From NCBI GenBank assembly GCA_964058845.1, contig CAXKVR010000264.1:1-17917 (forward strand): DNA of 17,917 bases, in the 5' to 3' direction. The notes under the pieces are model-generated. The model did no database searches. It was not told the origin of the DNA and was given only the letters and a program-made list of their open reading frames with translations. Both the position numbers and the translations under genes were made by a program. Positions 7,807 to 16,996 of this stretch are shown here, one piece after another; within the stretch, counting starts at the first letter, position 1, and every line of letters starts with the position of its first letter. This stretch comes from Carex sylvatica (Eukaryota > Streptophyta > Magnoliopsida > Poales > Cyperaceae).

Positions 7807-8051
7807 CAGTTCTTAGGTTCTAATTAATTAATCACTTAAGCCATCAACATCCATCTGCAGCAACATCCTACCTCTGCAGTAATTTTTGAATTAATTAATC
7901 AGTTCTTAGGTTCTAATAAATTAATCACTTAGAATTTTTGAACTTTTGAATTTTCCTCTCCCTCTGCAGCAACATCCTCCCCTTCGACCTCCTCCTGTAC
8001 CAATAAGCCATCAAAGGTAACGTGTTTAGGTTCTAATTAATTAATCACTTA
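7807..8051. repeat. Degenerate tandem repeat, three copies
   Basis: The phrase TTAGGTTCTAATTAATTAAT followed by CACTTA occurs near 7811, 7904 (with one change) and 8024. Between copies are repeated CTGCAGCAACATCCT words and AAGCCATCAA. The unit length is uneven, about 93 and 120 bp. The solo LTR that follows is inserted immediately behind the third copy. Confidence 0.75.
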
Positions 8052-8057
8052 TATATA

Positions 8058-10545
8058 TGTCGCACCCCGCGGCAACGGGTTGCAACAGTCTCCCGCAGTA
8101 AGCATACAACTCCGTGTAAGATTACTAGGCAGATCAACATATACTCAGAACTTCACGACAATTAAAATATAAATAAGTTTATAAATATAGATTAGAGTAC
8201 ACGAGTCTGGTAAAAATATAATACATTAAGGTATCACATATGAATACTGACTATCAGGTATGACATAGAGAATTATACAACAAAAAATAATATATACATC
8301 TCTAGCCAACTAACCAAATATCTACGGAGGTAATGGTGATCTATACCAGAGGCCTACTGATCGCGTGCCTCCCCAGATTCAGACGCAGCAGAACCTGTAA
8401 TATAAAATTCTCAGTGCGAATTTGCCACTATCAGATGATTGGACTTGCAATCAGATTTCATATTCAAAAATAAAACCCATACCCTCGCAATTCAAATAGA
8501 TACATATTTGTAAAGAAAAGAAATACAGATGCTCGACAACAATTAACCAAATGAATGACAATTAACGAATTTTCAAGATGAATCTCAAATACAACACAAT
8601 TTGGCTTAACTCGACTATTATACGGGCTTATAACAACTACAGACGTTCCACCGAGCTGGACCCTTTATCTAACACCCATCTGTAATTGTTTGGCCTAACT
8701 ATTTCCTAAGGTCTGGTTTGAATCATATAAGGAAAATTCGCTTTGAAATCATTTCAATATTCGTATTATTCAATTGACCGTCCAAATGCATTAACACGTA
8801 GCAAAATGCCACCGAGCCACAGACGTAACACTTGTTACCCACGATTTCCAATCCACATATCAATTCAATCACTCACTCCTCGTTCCAACTGGTACTGGGA
8901 AAACTGAGGGACATTCAACTTTGCAAATTCGTCGGACCCAAGTTAGCCATACGGCTGAACTTCGTAAATTCGCACACATACTCATTCTCAATCATCAAAT
9001 CGTTGTGACTCTCAACCAACTCAGATCATGATAGATCGACACGACTGACAACCATACAAACATGCAAATCATTCAATTTCCGACAATTCAAGTTTAATTT
9101 GTTTGGGCTATGTATATGATTTACACGATTCAATGATGCAATCAATCAGATATTCAACATGACAAACAATTAAACAGTTTTATTCCTGAAAATGAAATAT
9201 CAAACAAGTCAAAGAATTTCGCACCTATTTACGATGAGCGTATCGCTAAATTACGGATCAGGCATCTCGAAATGTCCTGCGAATTCTTGCTTGACCGAGT
9301 CTACACCTATATTACATGTATACTTGGTTTAAATCCTGGTTTTACAGTCGAGATACTCACTCGAGATCAATGATGGCTTATACGTTCCTATACTTCGGTA
9401 TCAATTCTTTCGATTTCTTCTTTCTTATTAACAAACTCTAAAACTCATACACTTTACATCTGGGTCCTCTAACCCATACACAATTCTAATTAGGTTCATT
9501 TGTAGGTATACCAATTTACAGTCTCATTATCTTAGGTTCACGTAACAATTCAATTTTCAATTAATGAAATCCTAATTTGGTCAAAATTTGAATTAATCGC
9601 TAGATGTCAAGGTTGAGGGAGAGGTTTACCGATTACATGTCTAATTGGTCGGGTTAGCCTAATAAATCAACCACATTTCTCCAATTTTGGATTTGGAACC
9701 GAGAATTCCCAAAATTGGCAAGAATCTCAAAATTGAGATGAAATCGAGAAAAAAATTGATAAATAACCAACACGAAAGTTCAAAGGACTAGTCTATAAGT
9801 AATTCAACACAAATCTCGGGTTTAAAACGAAAACCGAATAGAAGATGAGAGAGAGAAATACCAAATAGAAGGGCTATAAGAGATCTACGACCAATTTCTC
9901 GACGCTAACTTCAATTTCACGGGTTTTGGGGCACTTTGAAGGGAGAGAGAGCTCTCTCTATCTTTTCTTCTCTCGACGGAGGAGAAAGAGAGAAAGAAGA
10001 AAAACAGAAAAAGCTGGGTTTTTGGTTAAAAATCCCTCTGAGTGCGGACACACTCGTTTTCAGTGAGGGTCGGCCACCTGCACTCAACCCTTGTTAGAAT
10101 TCAAACGGCACATAAAATACAGAAAAATACTCCAGTGCGGACGCACTCATTTTCAGTGCGGGTCAGTCACCCGCACTCATCACTTGGATAAATTTTAGGA
10201 CTTCAGAAAAATCACAGAAAATTCATGAGTGTGGACGCACTCAGTACTTAGTCAAATTTTCATCGAAACGGTACTGAATTCAGAAAAATCCGAGCCTAAT
10301 GCGTCCGCATTGAAATTCAGTGCGGGTCAAGACACCCGCACTCAGGACTTGGTCAATTTTCAAAAAATAGATGGAGTCAGTGCGGACGTACTGAGCCTAT
10401 AAAGTTCCAAAAAATTGTATTTTCGACGCGGTTTCGATTCACACTTGATTTACTTATCTAGAAAAACCTTAATTAAGGTTTAAACTTTTATTTTATCAGC
10501 ACGATTTTTTATTCTTGCTAATTGAAAAAATTTCGTAACGTAACA
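8058..10545 (-). mobile_element. Solo LTR of a Ty3/gypsy-like retrotransposon (2,488 bp)
   Basis: The segment begins TGTCGCACCCCG and ends CGTAACGTAACA, so it has the TG...CA ends of an LTR. It is flanked by a perfect 5-bp direct repeat ATATA (8053-8057 and 10546-10550), the duplication size left by LTR-retrotransposon integrase. No gag, protease, RT or integrase frame lies inside. It is therefore one LTR left after recombination between two. I favour the minus orientation because read that way it begins TGTTACGTTACG and ends GGGGTGCGACA, like long LTRs of the Tekay/Del chromovirus group; this family call is from memory of such ends. The flanking ATATA lies in TA-rich DNA, so chance agreement of the duplication is somewhat easier than usual. 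Confidence 0.75.
10031..10400. repeat. Iterated self-complementary GTGCGGAC motifs inside the LTR
   Basis: A unit of the form AGTGCGGACGCACT, then TTTTCAGTGCGGGTC, then ACCCGCACTCA recurs about every 70-95 bp (near 10041, 10133, 10229, 10300 and 10378), with some copies partial. Each unit is internally complementary (GTGCGGGT with ACCCGCAC; AGTGCG with CGCACT), so several small hairpins are possible. These are CpG-rich islands in an AT-rich element and could be regulatory or heavily methylated. Confidence 0.8.
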
Positions 10546-10550
10546 ATATA

Positions 10551-11485
10551 TATATTGCGTATGACTAGGTCTTATGTATATAATACGCAACCAGCTGGCT
10601 ATACCTCATAATTATATTTCATTCTGTCTTGTTAATTGAAACTTTTTACATTTAAAGCTTCAAAGCTAATTGAAACTCTATGCTACTATATATAAACGAT
10701 TATAAATTCACTGATGATAGTTTCTTTCAATATCTAAAGGAAAGAATCAAAATGATATTATTGAAAATTTATGATCTTGGAGAACACATCTTTTCTCGTA
10801 GTATAAAACGAAAAAGAAAAAGAAAAACCATAATATCAAAATCGCAAAAAATGAAATCAAAGCTGGACTTGTACAATTAGGAAAATGCATGAGAAGGTAC
10901 TGATTAGGCCAATTACTTCAAAAAATTGAAAGAAAACAAAGCTGGACTTCTACAATTTATTTAAGAAATGCATTCGAAGTCATTAAATAAGATATTTCAT
11001 GTTCGCTCCAATTCAGGCGCAATTATGAAATTTTTTAAAGAAAATTATATTGTATTTGTAGCAACTCAGATTGTTAAGATGATTAATATTTTTTTTAAAT
11101 GTTAGCCAGAGCGTTAAGATAATTAATTAATTACAAGAACAATTATTAAAGATTAATTAAAATGAAATTTATTATATAATTAAAATTTTCAAACTGATTA
11201 AAAGTTAAAACCAAGCATGTTCTTTTCCTCGGTGTTAATTACCATTGACAATATAAGTGATTTTTGCTTGTGCTAGCTCTCCTTGCAAGAAAAACTGATG
11301 AGGAAAATAAATGGTGTTTGAAGAAGTTTCTAGCCTCGTCCTATTATATATTATTAATGTAGAAATTTTTCACATTCGTATATGATATACCGTGTATGGT
11401 CGCATTTTTCTGTACTAGTGTATCTATCTTTTAGAATCTTATTAACATATAATATATGATATTAATATATTAATAGGTAAATAAG
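10551..11485. other. AT-rich stretch without a supported gene
   Basis: A small hairpin is possible between TTGCGTAT (10555-10562) and ATACGCAA (10583-10590). The phrase AAAGCTGGACTT-TACAATT occurs twice, near 10859 and 10939. The reading frame open over 10680-10880 is lysine/isoleucine-rich, has no family resemblance and looks like chance. I see nothing else. Confidence 0.5.
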
Positions 11486-11582
11486 TAATAATTAGAACAA
11501 CAAGTAGACTCCATTTTTTAATTAATAATATTTTAATTGAAAGTTAAGAGTTTCAAAACTCAAGAACCACAGCATCTTTTAA
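11486..11582 (+). repeat. Direct repeat, copy 1
   Basis: This segment resembles 12875-12975 in the same orientation. Shared words are GTAGACT, ATTTTAATTGAA, GTTTCAA-ACTCAAGAACCAC and AGCAT-TTTA. The two copies flank the sulfotransferase remnant and its upstream block, one on each side. The alignment is clear in the second half and looser in the AT-rich first half. Confidence 0.7.
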
Positions 11583-11721
11583 TTTATTAATTAATAGTAA
11601 ATTTCGCTAGAGTCATTAAAGTCTGTCTTTAATCACGAATTAATTACACAAGTTGGATTTGTCTCTTCATTGCTATTGAACTTTCAATTGTCCCAATCAA
11701 GTCACCGTATAACTTTTCAAT

Positions 11722-11822
11722 CAAAAATATTAACGGAATATTCTTATTCTGTCAAAAATATAACTGAATATGCTCATTCAATCCAAAATTTTAACAAAAT
11801 ATATTTATTCTGTCCAAAATTC
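11722..11822. repeat. Degenerate tandem repeat of about 31 bp, three copies
   Basis: The unit is roughly CAAAAATATTAAC-GAATAT followed by TTATTCTGTC. It is repeated three times with several differences per copy, then trails off. It accounts for the open frame at 11670-11885, which is not considered a gene. Confidence 0.65.
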
Positions 11823-11939
11823 AAATGGAAAAGTTATATTATGTTAATATTTTGGATGAAAAAATTATATCATGACTTGGTTTAGACAAATTAAAAGTTC
11901 AGTGTCTATAGAGAGACAAATGAAACTTGAGTGATCAAC

Positions 11940-12300
11940 TCGTAATAAAGAACAAAGTCTCAAGAGAAATTTACCATTTTTTATCTCCTCCTCAGAGAAT
12001 GGGTATCCAATGAAATTTGCTAAACTCATCACACCATTTATAGGGTCATTCATCATCTCCTCGTAGTTGAGGAACAAAATTTCTCATGAGGAGAGTGCAA
12101 GCTTACCATGTAATATTCGAGCACGTGATCCCAGATAGGACCGTTAAGTATTGGACCATCACAAAATAATTCAAGGCTTGTGTCAAATATATTGATTTGT
12201 TGAACCTTTCAATTTTTTTGGCCATGTGCCAAAGAGAGACTAAGACATCTTTTGCCCCATGTTCCCACTAATATGCATGAGGCATCCCATGCCAGTATCG
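11940..12300 (-). pseudogene. Frameshifted sulfotransferase fragment (plant SOT family)
   Basis: On the minus strand, consecutive frames spell the middle of a plant cytosolic sulfotransferase. From 12267 down it reads GAKDVLVSLWHMAKKIERFN, the family's PKD..S.WH block that contacts the PAPS 3'-phosphate (here the P is A). After a frame change it reads SLELFCDGPILNGPIWDHVL and EYYMVSLHSPHEK. After a second change, a one-base loss near 12080, it reads LFLNYEEMMNDPINGV and then NFIGYPFSEEEIKNG. Beyond about 11973 the match fades into LRLCSLL. A TAG lies just upstream of the PKD block. There is no P-loop, no N-terminus and no C-terminal RKG..GDW region, so the gene is dead. Its order and upstream block mirror the copy at 1120-1368. 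Confidence 0.85.
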
Positions 12301-12603
12301 AACATGCAGCTATCTTAGTATATAAGTTATTCCACATGCATCCGACGCATGTAAATTTTAAATTTAGTTGTTAGATGCCAGTTGACACTCAAAAGTCTCA
12401 AATAATTTACACATGCAGGTGTGTAACCAGAATTATTTATAGCAGGTTAGATAAAACAAATTGACACCAAAAAAAATTCTTTTAAATGAAACAAAATAAG
12501 GTAATAATTATGACAAATTAAAAATGTATCAGTACCTACAGGTACTAATATTGTAAAAGGGTACAAGCAACACAAAAGGCAATCAACAAATTAAAAATGG
12601 ATT
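12262..12603 (-). repeat. Right arm of the roughly 320-bp inverted repeat pair
   Basis: It is the inverted counterpart of about 222-540. The similarity appears to run on past CGTCGGATGCATGT into AACATGGG, directly at the start of the sulfotransferase-like sequence. The block and gene fragment were therefore probably duplicated together. Confidence 0.8.
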
Positions 12604-12874
12604 GCAAACACTTTCATGCTTCATACATTTTGAAAGAAACATAATTGTTTATGAATTAATTAAATTTGAGAGATCCGATACATTGTTAATAGAAGAGACC
12701 CATTTTTAAAAACTTCAAAATGAACTGTAGCCAATTCAAATTCGTATAAAAAAATGATTTAGTGCACCAAAAGACAACATACACATCTTAGTATCTTGAT
12801 AGTTGATGACGATAGGATGATCTTTCTCCTTTCCTATATGAATCTTCATCTTTAAAAAACTTTGCATAATTCTT
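12604..12874. other. AT-rich stretch, nothing recognised
   Basis: I looked for more sulfotransferase sequence upstream of the repeat arm on the minus strand and found none. No other coding or structural signal was seen. Confidence 0.45.
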
Positions 12875-12975
12875 CATTATTTTAGAATAACAAATACGTA
12901 GACTACTTTTTTTAATTAGTTATTTTAATTGAACGTTAGAGTTTCAATACTCAAGAACCACAGCATATCTTAGTT
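12875..12975 (+). repeat. Direct repeat, copy 2
   Basis: This is the counterpart of 11486-11582. It is best conserved across GTTAGAGTTTCAATACTCAA and GAACCACAGCAT. The wide spacing, with a gene remnant between, suggests either a transposon end or part of a larger segmental duplication. Confidence 0.7.
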
Positions 12976-13104
12976 TTTTAAAACTAAGGAAAGGAACAAA
13001 TATATTTCTAACCTAATTAGATAGGGACAAGTGATTATTTCAAATGTTTTATATAAAGTCGCCATCTCCAATAACAGATCCATATAAGACGTGGTAATCG
13101 ATCA

Positions 13105-13205
13105 CTGGAATTTGACTGAAATTGAACCGTTTCAGGCGGAATTTGAGTCTAGCGCATAAGTCGGTCAGAAATCATTTTGGGCGGAATCAATACGTTCCGG
13201 CTAGC
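13105..13205. other. GTTTCAGGCGGAATT-type degenerate repeat
   Basis: The words TTGAACCGTTTCAGGCGG and GTTCCGGCTAGCG resemble the CGTTTCGGCC / GTTTCAGCCGAAATTG repeats in the insertion-like segment near 980-1085. Both are probably pieces of one unnamed dispersed repeat. No coding sense was found. Confidence 0.4.
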
Positions 13206-13249
13206 GAATCAACGAGTTGAGCGGCTCAATATTTCATAACGAATTGGAC

Positions 13250-13380
13250 TCTAAATTGAAAAAGCCCTAACTCGACTCAATTCGCTTTAGAAAGAAAAAA
13301 GCTTGGATCGGCTCGGCTCATGTAAACACTTGGTTTGACTCGGCTCGGCTTGCGAACCAGCTCGTATTTCGTCCTTTGAT
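13250..13380 (+). repeat. GAGCCGAG-type repeat, left arm of an inverted pair
   Basis: The arm contains AACTCGACTCAATTCGC, AAAGAAAAAAGCTTGG, CGGCTCGGCTCATGTAAAC, then TTTGACTCGGCTCGG. It is complementary, with about a fifth mismatches by eye, to 13748-13890. The CTCGGCTCATGTAAAC phrase is a common plant dispersed repeat type. Confidence 0.8.
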
Positions 13381-13599
13381 TGAAAAAAGGAGGTCAATTA
13401 ACCCTCTAATGAAGGTAGATTGTCCATGGTGTTAGATTGTCGTGTCACAGTAATATTTTTTGGACCACAATTGCCAAACTTTTCCGAATGATTAGATGAT
13501 TAAGCTATATATTTCTATATTGTTATTTAGAACAGGGAAAAAGATTGATGAATTTGTATGGACGAAATCTTTGGTCGCAAGAAAAGACCGTATTCTCAT

Positions 13600-13745
13600 G
13601 GTCAAATTTCAATTTTTTTCAGATTTCAATTTTTTTCAAATTTCAATTTTTTTTCAAATTTCAAATTTTTTTTTAAAATTTTTGAAAAAAATGATCATTT
13701 CTATCTTTTTTCAAAAAAAATTTAAAAGTTCTTTTTTCAACATGT
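13600..13745. repeat. Homopyrimidine/TTTCAA-rich low-complexity tract
   Basis: AGATTTCAATTTTTTTCA is repeated several times, with long T runs and a few A runs. This explains the phenylalanine-rich reading frame at 13496-13747, which I do not accept as a gene. Confidence 0.85.
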
Positions 13746-13747
13746 AA

Positions 13748-13890
13748 TATGAGCCGGCTCGTGAGCTGAGTCAAGTCAAGACTAGTGTTTACATGAGCCG
13801 AGTCGAGCCAAGTTTTTTTCTTTTAAAAGCGAGCTGAGTTAGAACCAAATCATTTTGCTTCTCTCATTGAACCGAGTTGAGTTTGAGCTG
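13748..13890 (-). repeat. GAGCCGAG-type repeat, right arm of an inverted pair
   Basis: It is the inverted counterpart of 13250-13380, with the shared core GTTTACATGAGCCGAGTCG. The arms are about 370 bp apart. Together they would form a foldback element of about 640 bp, but no clean target duplication is visible. Confidence 0.8.
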
Positions 13891-14033
13891 AACTTTAATC
13901 ATTAGCAACCCTATCGGCAACTAGTTGTTGCCTACTCAGAATAAGGAGTTCCCCTCAAGCACAATGCCCTGCAATAAATGAACCCCTTGAAACCCCCACA
14001 GAACATAATGAACGCAAATCACAGGATAACTCG

Positions 14034-14125
14034 AAATAGAATAAAGGAACATAGAAAAATAGAATAAAGGTTGTGCTCCAACTATACTCTCCAGAAAAAT
14101 AGAATAAAGGAACATAGAATAATGA
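14034..14125. repeat. Short tandem copies of AATAGAATAAAGGAACATAG
   Basis: Two full copies and one shortened copy lie close together, separated by a unique GTTGTGCTCCAACTATACTC stretch. The region lies downstream of the RAD52-like gene, possibly beyond its 3' end. It has no coding value. Confidence 0.75.
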
Positions 14126-14321
14126 ACCACACAGATAATTTTACTCTTCTCATCATGTTAATATTATTGAGGTTTCAGAATCATGCTTTCATAGCAAAAT
14201 ATTAACTCCAGAAATATTTCGATTCCCAAAAAATCAGACAAATTAATAAAAAACGTACCTAAAAATATTACAAGAATCACGGGAAATATAACACACAAGT
14301 AAATCTTAAAGACCCAAACCG

Positions 14322-14327
14322 TTTATT
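14322..14327 (-). terminator. Candidate polyadenylation signal of the RAD52-like gene
   Basis: AATAAA on the minus strand lies about 136 nt beyond the stop codon, a usual distance for a plant 3' UTR. A second AATAAA at 14441-14446 is only 17 nt past the stop and is less likely. Plant signals are loose, so this is tentative. Confidence 0.35.
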
Positions 14328-14462
14328 TGGTTTACTCTTGCAGAAAAGAAACATCCCAGAAGCAACTATGCCCATCACCCAACGTTCAGATAAAAAGATT
14401 TTAATAACAAGAAGATATTTTACAAATAGATTATTCAATTTTTATTTTATGCGTTATCTAAC

Positions 14463-16110
14463 CTATGGCAATTTATTTTCATTGTAGAGATGTAGACCTA
14501 AACCAAACCTTGCACACGCCTTGGCAAAAGCTCTCTCCTCTGCCTCTGCCTCTGGATCTTTGTACCGGTTATCATTCAGAGCTATGGTACCAATTGCTTC
14601 TCTGTGTGCCTACAGAAACCCCATTAAGTAGTTTAGATAATTACGTACTGGGTATGCAAAGTTTCCTTGTAGATCTAATCATGCAAACAGATAAGGAAAT
14701 TTCCATTTTGGTGAGAGTAACCAAATATGTTATCAACAGGCTTTGACAAATTTTTCCAAAAAAAAAATACAAAACGAAAAACAAATATGTCATCGACCAC
14801 TCCTATGTCCTCGACATGGACTGACTTTTGCATATCTTGATCCTCTGGGTATAAATGCAAAATTATCTCAATTTCTTCATATTAAGGTCCATGCCATAGA
14901 AAATTGAAAGCAAACTAGTAGAAATTAAAGAAACCAAAAAAAAAAAAAAGAATTATTCTTTCCAAGGGGCTTGCTTCAATAAGCATTCTTCATTTCGTCC
15001 AAAGAAAAAAAATCTAAAAAGCAACAATTAAAATTCATTTAAAGTTAACAAAGTACGTACCTGTCCATCAGATCCATGGATTGTGACACGGTACACTACA
15101 GTAACCCTGACATTGTCAGAATATTTCACATCTCTCACTTCACCACACCACCCTGAGAAATTACACCATTCGCATTGGTTAGAGAGAATGAAATGCATGT
15201 ATGAGAAACAAAGAATCATTTATGTGAACTCAAAGCTGAGGTAACTTGATACTGTTTTCTAGTTATGGAGAGTTATTAACCAATAACAAGTAAATAATTA
15301 TAAACTAAAAAATAATTATATTAAACATTACAAATGTGCATACAGCATAAATTGTTATGTGTTAAAAAGGATCACCTGGGGCATAGATGTTCAATATTTC
15401 GTTGATACGGTGCCTGCATAAAATGAGATAGACACCAATTACAACCACATAATATTTATTAATGCAGATATGGTCTTTCAAACATCACCATTTGCGACTT
15501 TTGGCAGTAAAAATTCAAATTCTCTCAGTGCAGTCCTTGAGAATTCTGATTTGTGTCATTTTAGAACTGGTAAAAGGTGATCCTTAATTTTGGCAATTGG
15601 CATGAAAATGCTGGCCTATGATTTTACTTTTCATTCTGTACTGATACAATAGAATGCATCCTTGAAATACCAACCAATGTATATCATACCCCAGCCTGAA
15701 AGCTCAATTGAAAGTGCCTAACACACCTGAAACATCTACATGTAGTGAGTTGAGATGACACTAGCATATTAATAATATATCTCCTAATTTAGTAAGATCT
15801 GAGATAACCCGTGTGCAAATTCAGGAACTTTCATGAGTATATAGATAAGTTGACTAACATAATTTGCTACTTTTTCCTTAAAAAAAATTAATACAATGCA
15901 TATTATGCCATCGAATCTAGAGCACGTACCATGGGATGGAGATTTTGTTTGGCGAAATTTTTCAGGTGTTATGGGCTTGTTCAAATCGTGCAAAATTTCG
16001 ACCATCGGCCGGGTAATTCCATTGGAATGCTCATCCAATGGTACCATTTTTCTTTTTAGTGGTCGATTTGAGGGAGATTGGATTGAGAGTTTGGTGGTTG
16101 CTGATGCCAT
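14463..16110 (-). CDS. Plant RAD52-like recombination mediator (RAD52-1/ODB type), five exons
   Basis: I join minus-strand exons 16110-15930, 15695-15671, 15413-15376, 15152-15061 and 14609-14463 (TAG at 14465-14463). All introns are GT-AG (234, 257, 223 and 451 nt) and the 483-nt CDS gives 160 aa with no stops. Plant RAD52 proteins bind single-stranded DNA and anneal complementary strands; they act in nucleus, mitochondria or plastids in repair and, for mitochondrial forms, group II intron splicing. The match rests on ITRPMVEILHDLNKPI (32-47), HRINEILNIYAPGWCGEVRD (70-89), VTVVYRVTIHGSDG (98-111), HREAIGTIAL (114-123) and the family hallmark KACARFGLGLHLY (142-154). Length is about that of Arabidopsis RAD52-1. 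The first 25 residues are rich in Ser, Thr, Lys and Arg with no acidic residue before D26, so an organelle-targeting role is possible but not proven. All hallmark blocks are in frame, so the gene is probably functional. Subtype (RAD52-1 versus RAD52-2) is uncertain. Confidence 0.88.
15671..15695 (-). other. 25-nt microexon of the RAD52-like gene
   Basis: The exon is bounded by acceptor AGCTTTCAG and donor GTATTTC on the minus strand. It adds GWGMIYIGW (residues 61-69, the first and last codons shared with neighbours), which fills the nine-residue gap seen between exon 1 and exon 3 when compared with the family's G..(V/I)P..PW segment. Its length, 1 modulo 3, is exactly what is needed to join the good GTACGT donor of exon 1 (one base left over) to exon 3 (two bases needed before CAC). 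Without it the canonical junctions would be out of frame. Confidence 0.8.
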
Positions 16111-16147
16111 TTTTTCTTTTTATTGATCGATTTGAGAGTTTGGTGGA
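16044..16147 (-). repeat. Tandem duplication around the RAD52 start codon
   Basis: The 5' leader just before ATG 16110 and the coding sequence just before the second in-frame ATG (16047-16045, Met22) are copies of each other. On the minus strand both read CCACCAAACTCTCAA, then TCAAATCGA, then AAAAAGAAAAATGG. The coding copy has about 14 extra bases in the middle. The two ATGs are 63 nt apart, so they share a frame and near-identical context. Confidence 0.85.
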
Positions 16148-16175
16148 GGTCTTGAAGGGAAGGTCCTGAGAAGCA

Positions 16176-16186
16176 GCTTTTATGAG
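16176..16186 (-). promoter_or_regulatory. Weak TATA-like site for the RAD52-like gene
   Basis: CTCATAAAAGC on the minus strand lies about 66-76 bp upstream of ATG 16110, which would leave a short leader of roughly 35-45 nt. Housekeeping repair genes often lack a good TATA box, so this is only a candidate. Confidence 0.3.
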
Positions 16187-16699
16187 CAGAGAAGTGTTGC
16201 AAAAGGATTAGATTTTTTGTGATAATTATAATATAAGTATATGTGTAATGATATCGATCTTTCCGTTGAAGTAAGGTTATTACATTAGGAATCGTCTAAT
16301 TGTTCACAGTTTGTCCAAAACATTTTTAATTTGACTTGCGTCACTCCTGTAAAATTACTAATTCAATGCTGTAACTTGTATATCAAATTTTATAAAAAAC
16401 GCATTTTAAATTTCTAACATTCAGCGAGATCACTTTGAGTACTTGCAACTTACACAACTTGCCAAACTAACTGTACTTGATACGGAACCACTTGATGTAC
16501 TTTTCTACCTTATAGTTAATGACAATTTTAAAATCTTTATAGAACATTTTACAATTGAACCACTTCTAAAATTTGCAGTTTTTTCAAAATAATCCTGAAA
16601 ATTATACAAAATTAATTTTTTTGAATCAAATTTTCTTTTTCAAAATTAAAATTAACTTTTAAAAAAAAAATTCATAATATTTTTCTTCAATTATTAATA
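16187..16699. other. Upstream region of the RAD52-like gene, no other gene seen
   Basis: The sequence is AT-rich without an open frame, splice-bounded exon or transposon ends that I could identify. It grades into the ACTATAAA-rich satellite to the right. Confidence 0.5.
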
Positions 16700-16996
16700 T
16701 TTATATATGCATCTATATCCTATAAATTACAACTACACATACTGTAAAATATAAAGATTCAAACCATAGAACTTCAATACTATAAAATTTTCAAATGTAA
16801 ACTATAAACTAACAGATACAAACTATAAAACTGTAAATCTGAAACCTAAAACACTATAAAACTGAAATAAACACACTGCAAAATTCAATACTATAAATTT
16901 AAAAGATGTAAATAGAAAAACTAACATATGTAAACTATAAATCATAAATACATCAAATATTCACAACCACATTGTTAAACATTAGTAACTGTTCAC
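16700..16996. repeat. Degenerate ACTATAAA / ACTGTAAA repeat
   Basis: The words ACTATAAA, ACTGTAAA and close variants recur about every 12-20 bp with irregular spacing. They share the vocabulary of the regular array that follows, so this looks like its decayed edge. Confidence 0.75.

Noticed and set aside
8058..10545. Hidden exons within the 2.5-kb low-ORF stretch
   Set aside because: Stops are frequent in all frames, ends are TG...CA with a 5-bp duplication, and no splice-bounded coding pieces were found.
10680..10880. 66-codon frame with a basic Lys/Arg run
   Set aside because: The basic run comes from an AAAAGAAAAAG tract; there is no homology that I recognise and no promoter or splice context.
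11922..11973. Possible intron in the right sulfotransferase remnant (donor GGTAAATTTC, acceptor TCTCTATAG)
   Set aside because: Sequence past the proposed acceptor does not resume the sulfotransferase, whereas reading on without splicing gives a weak LCS match, so fading homology is the simpler explanation.
14675..14860. 61-codon minus-strand frame inside the last intron of the RAD52-like gene
   Set aside because: The RAD52 hallmark blocks join directly from exon 4 to exon 5 without it, and it ends in a poly-Phe run from a T tract.
15896..16126. 76-codon plus-strand frame
   Set aside because: It is antisense to exon 1 of the RAD52-like gene and shows no motif of its own.
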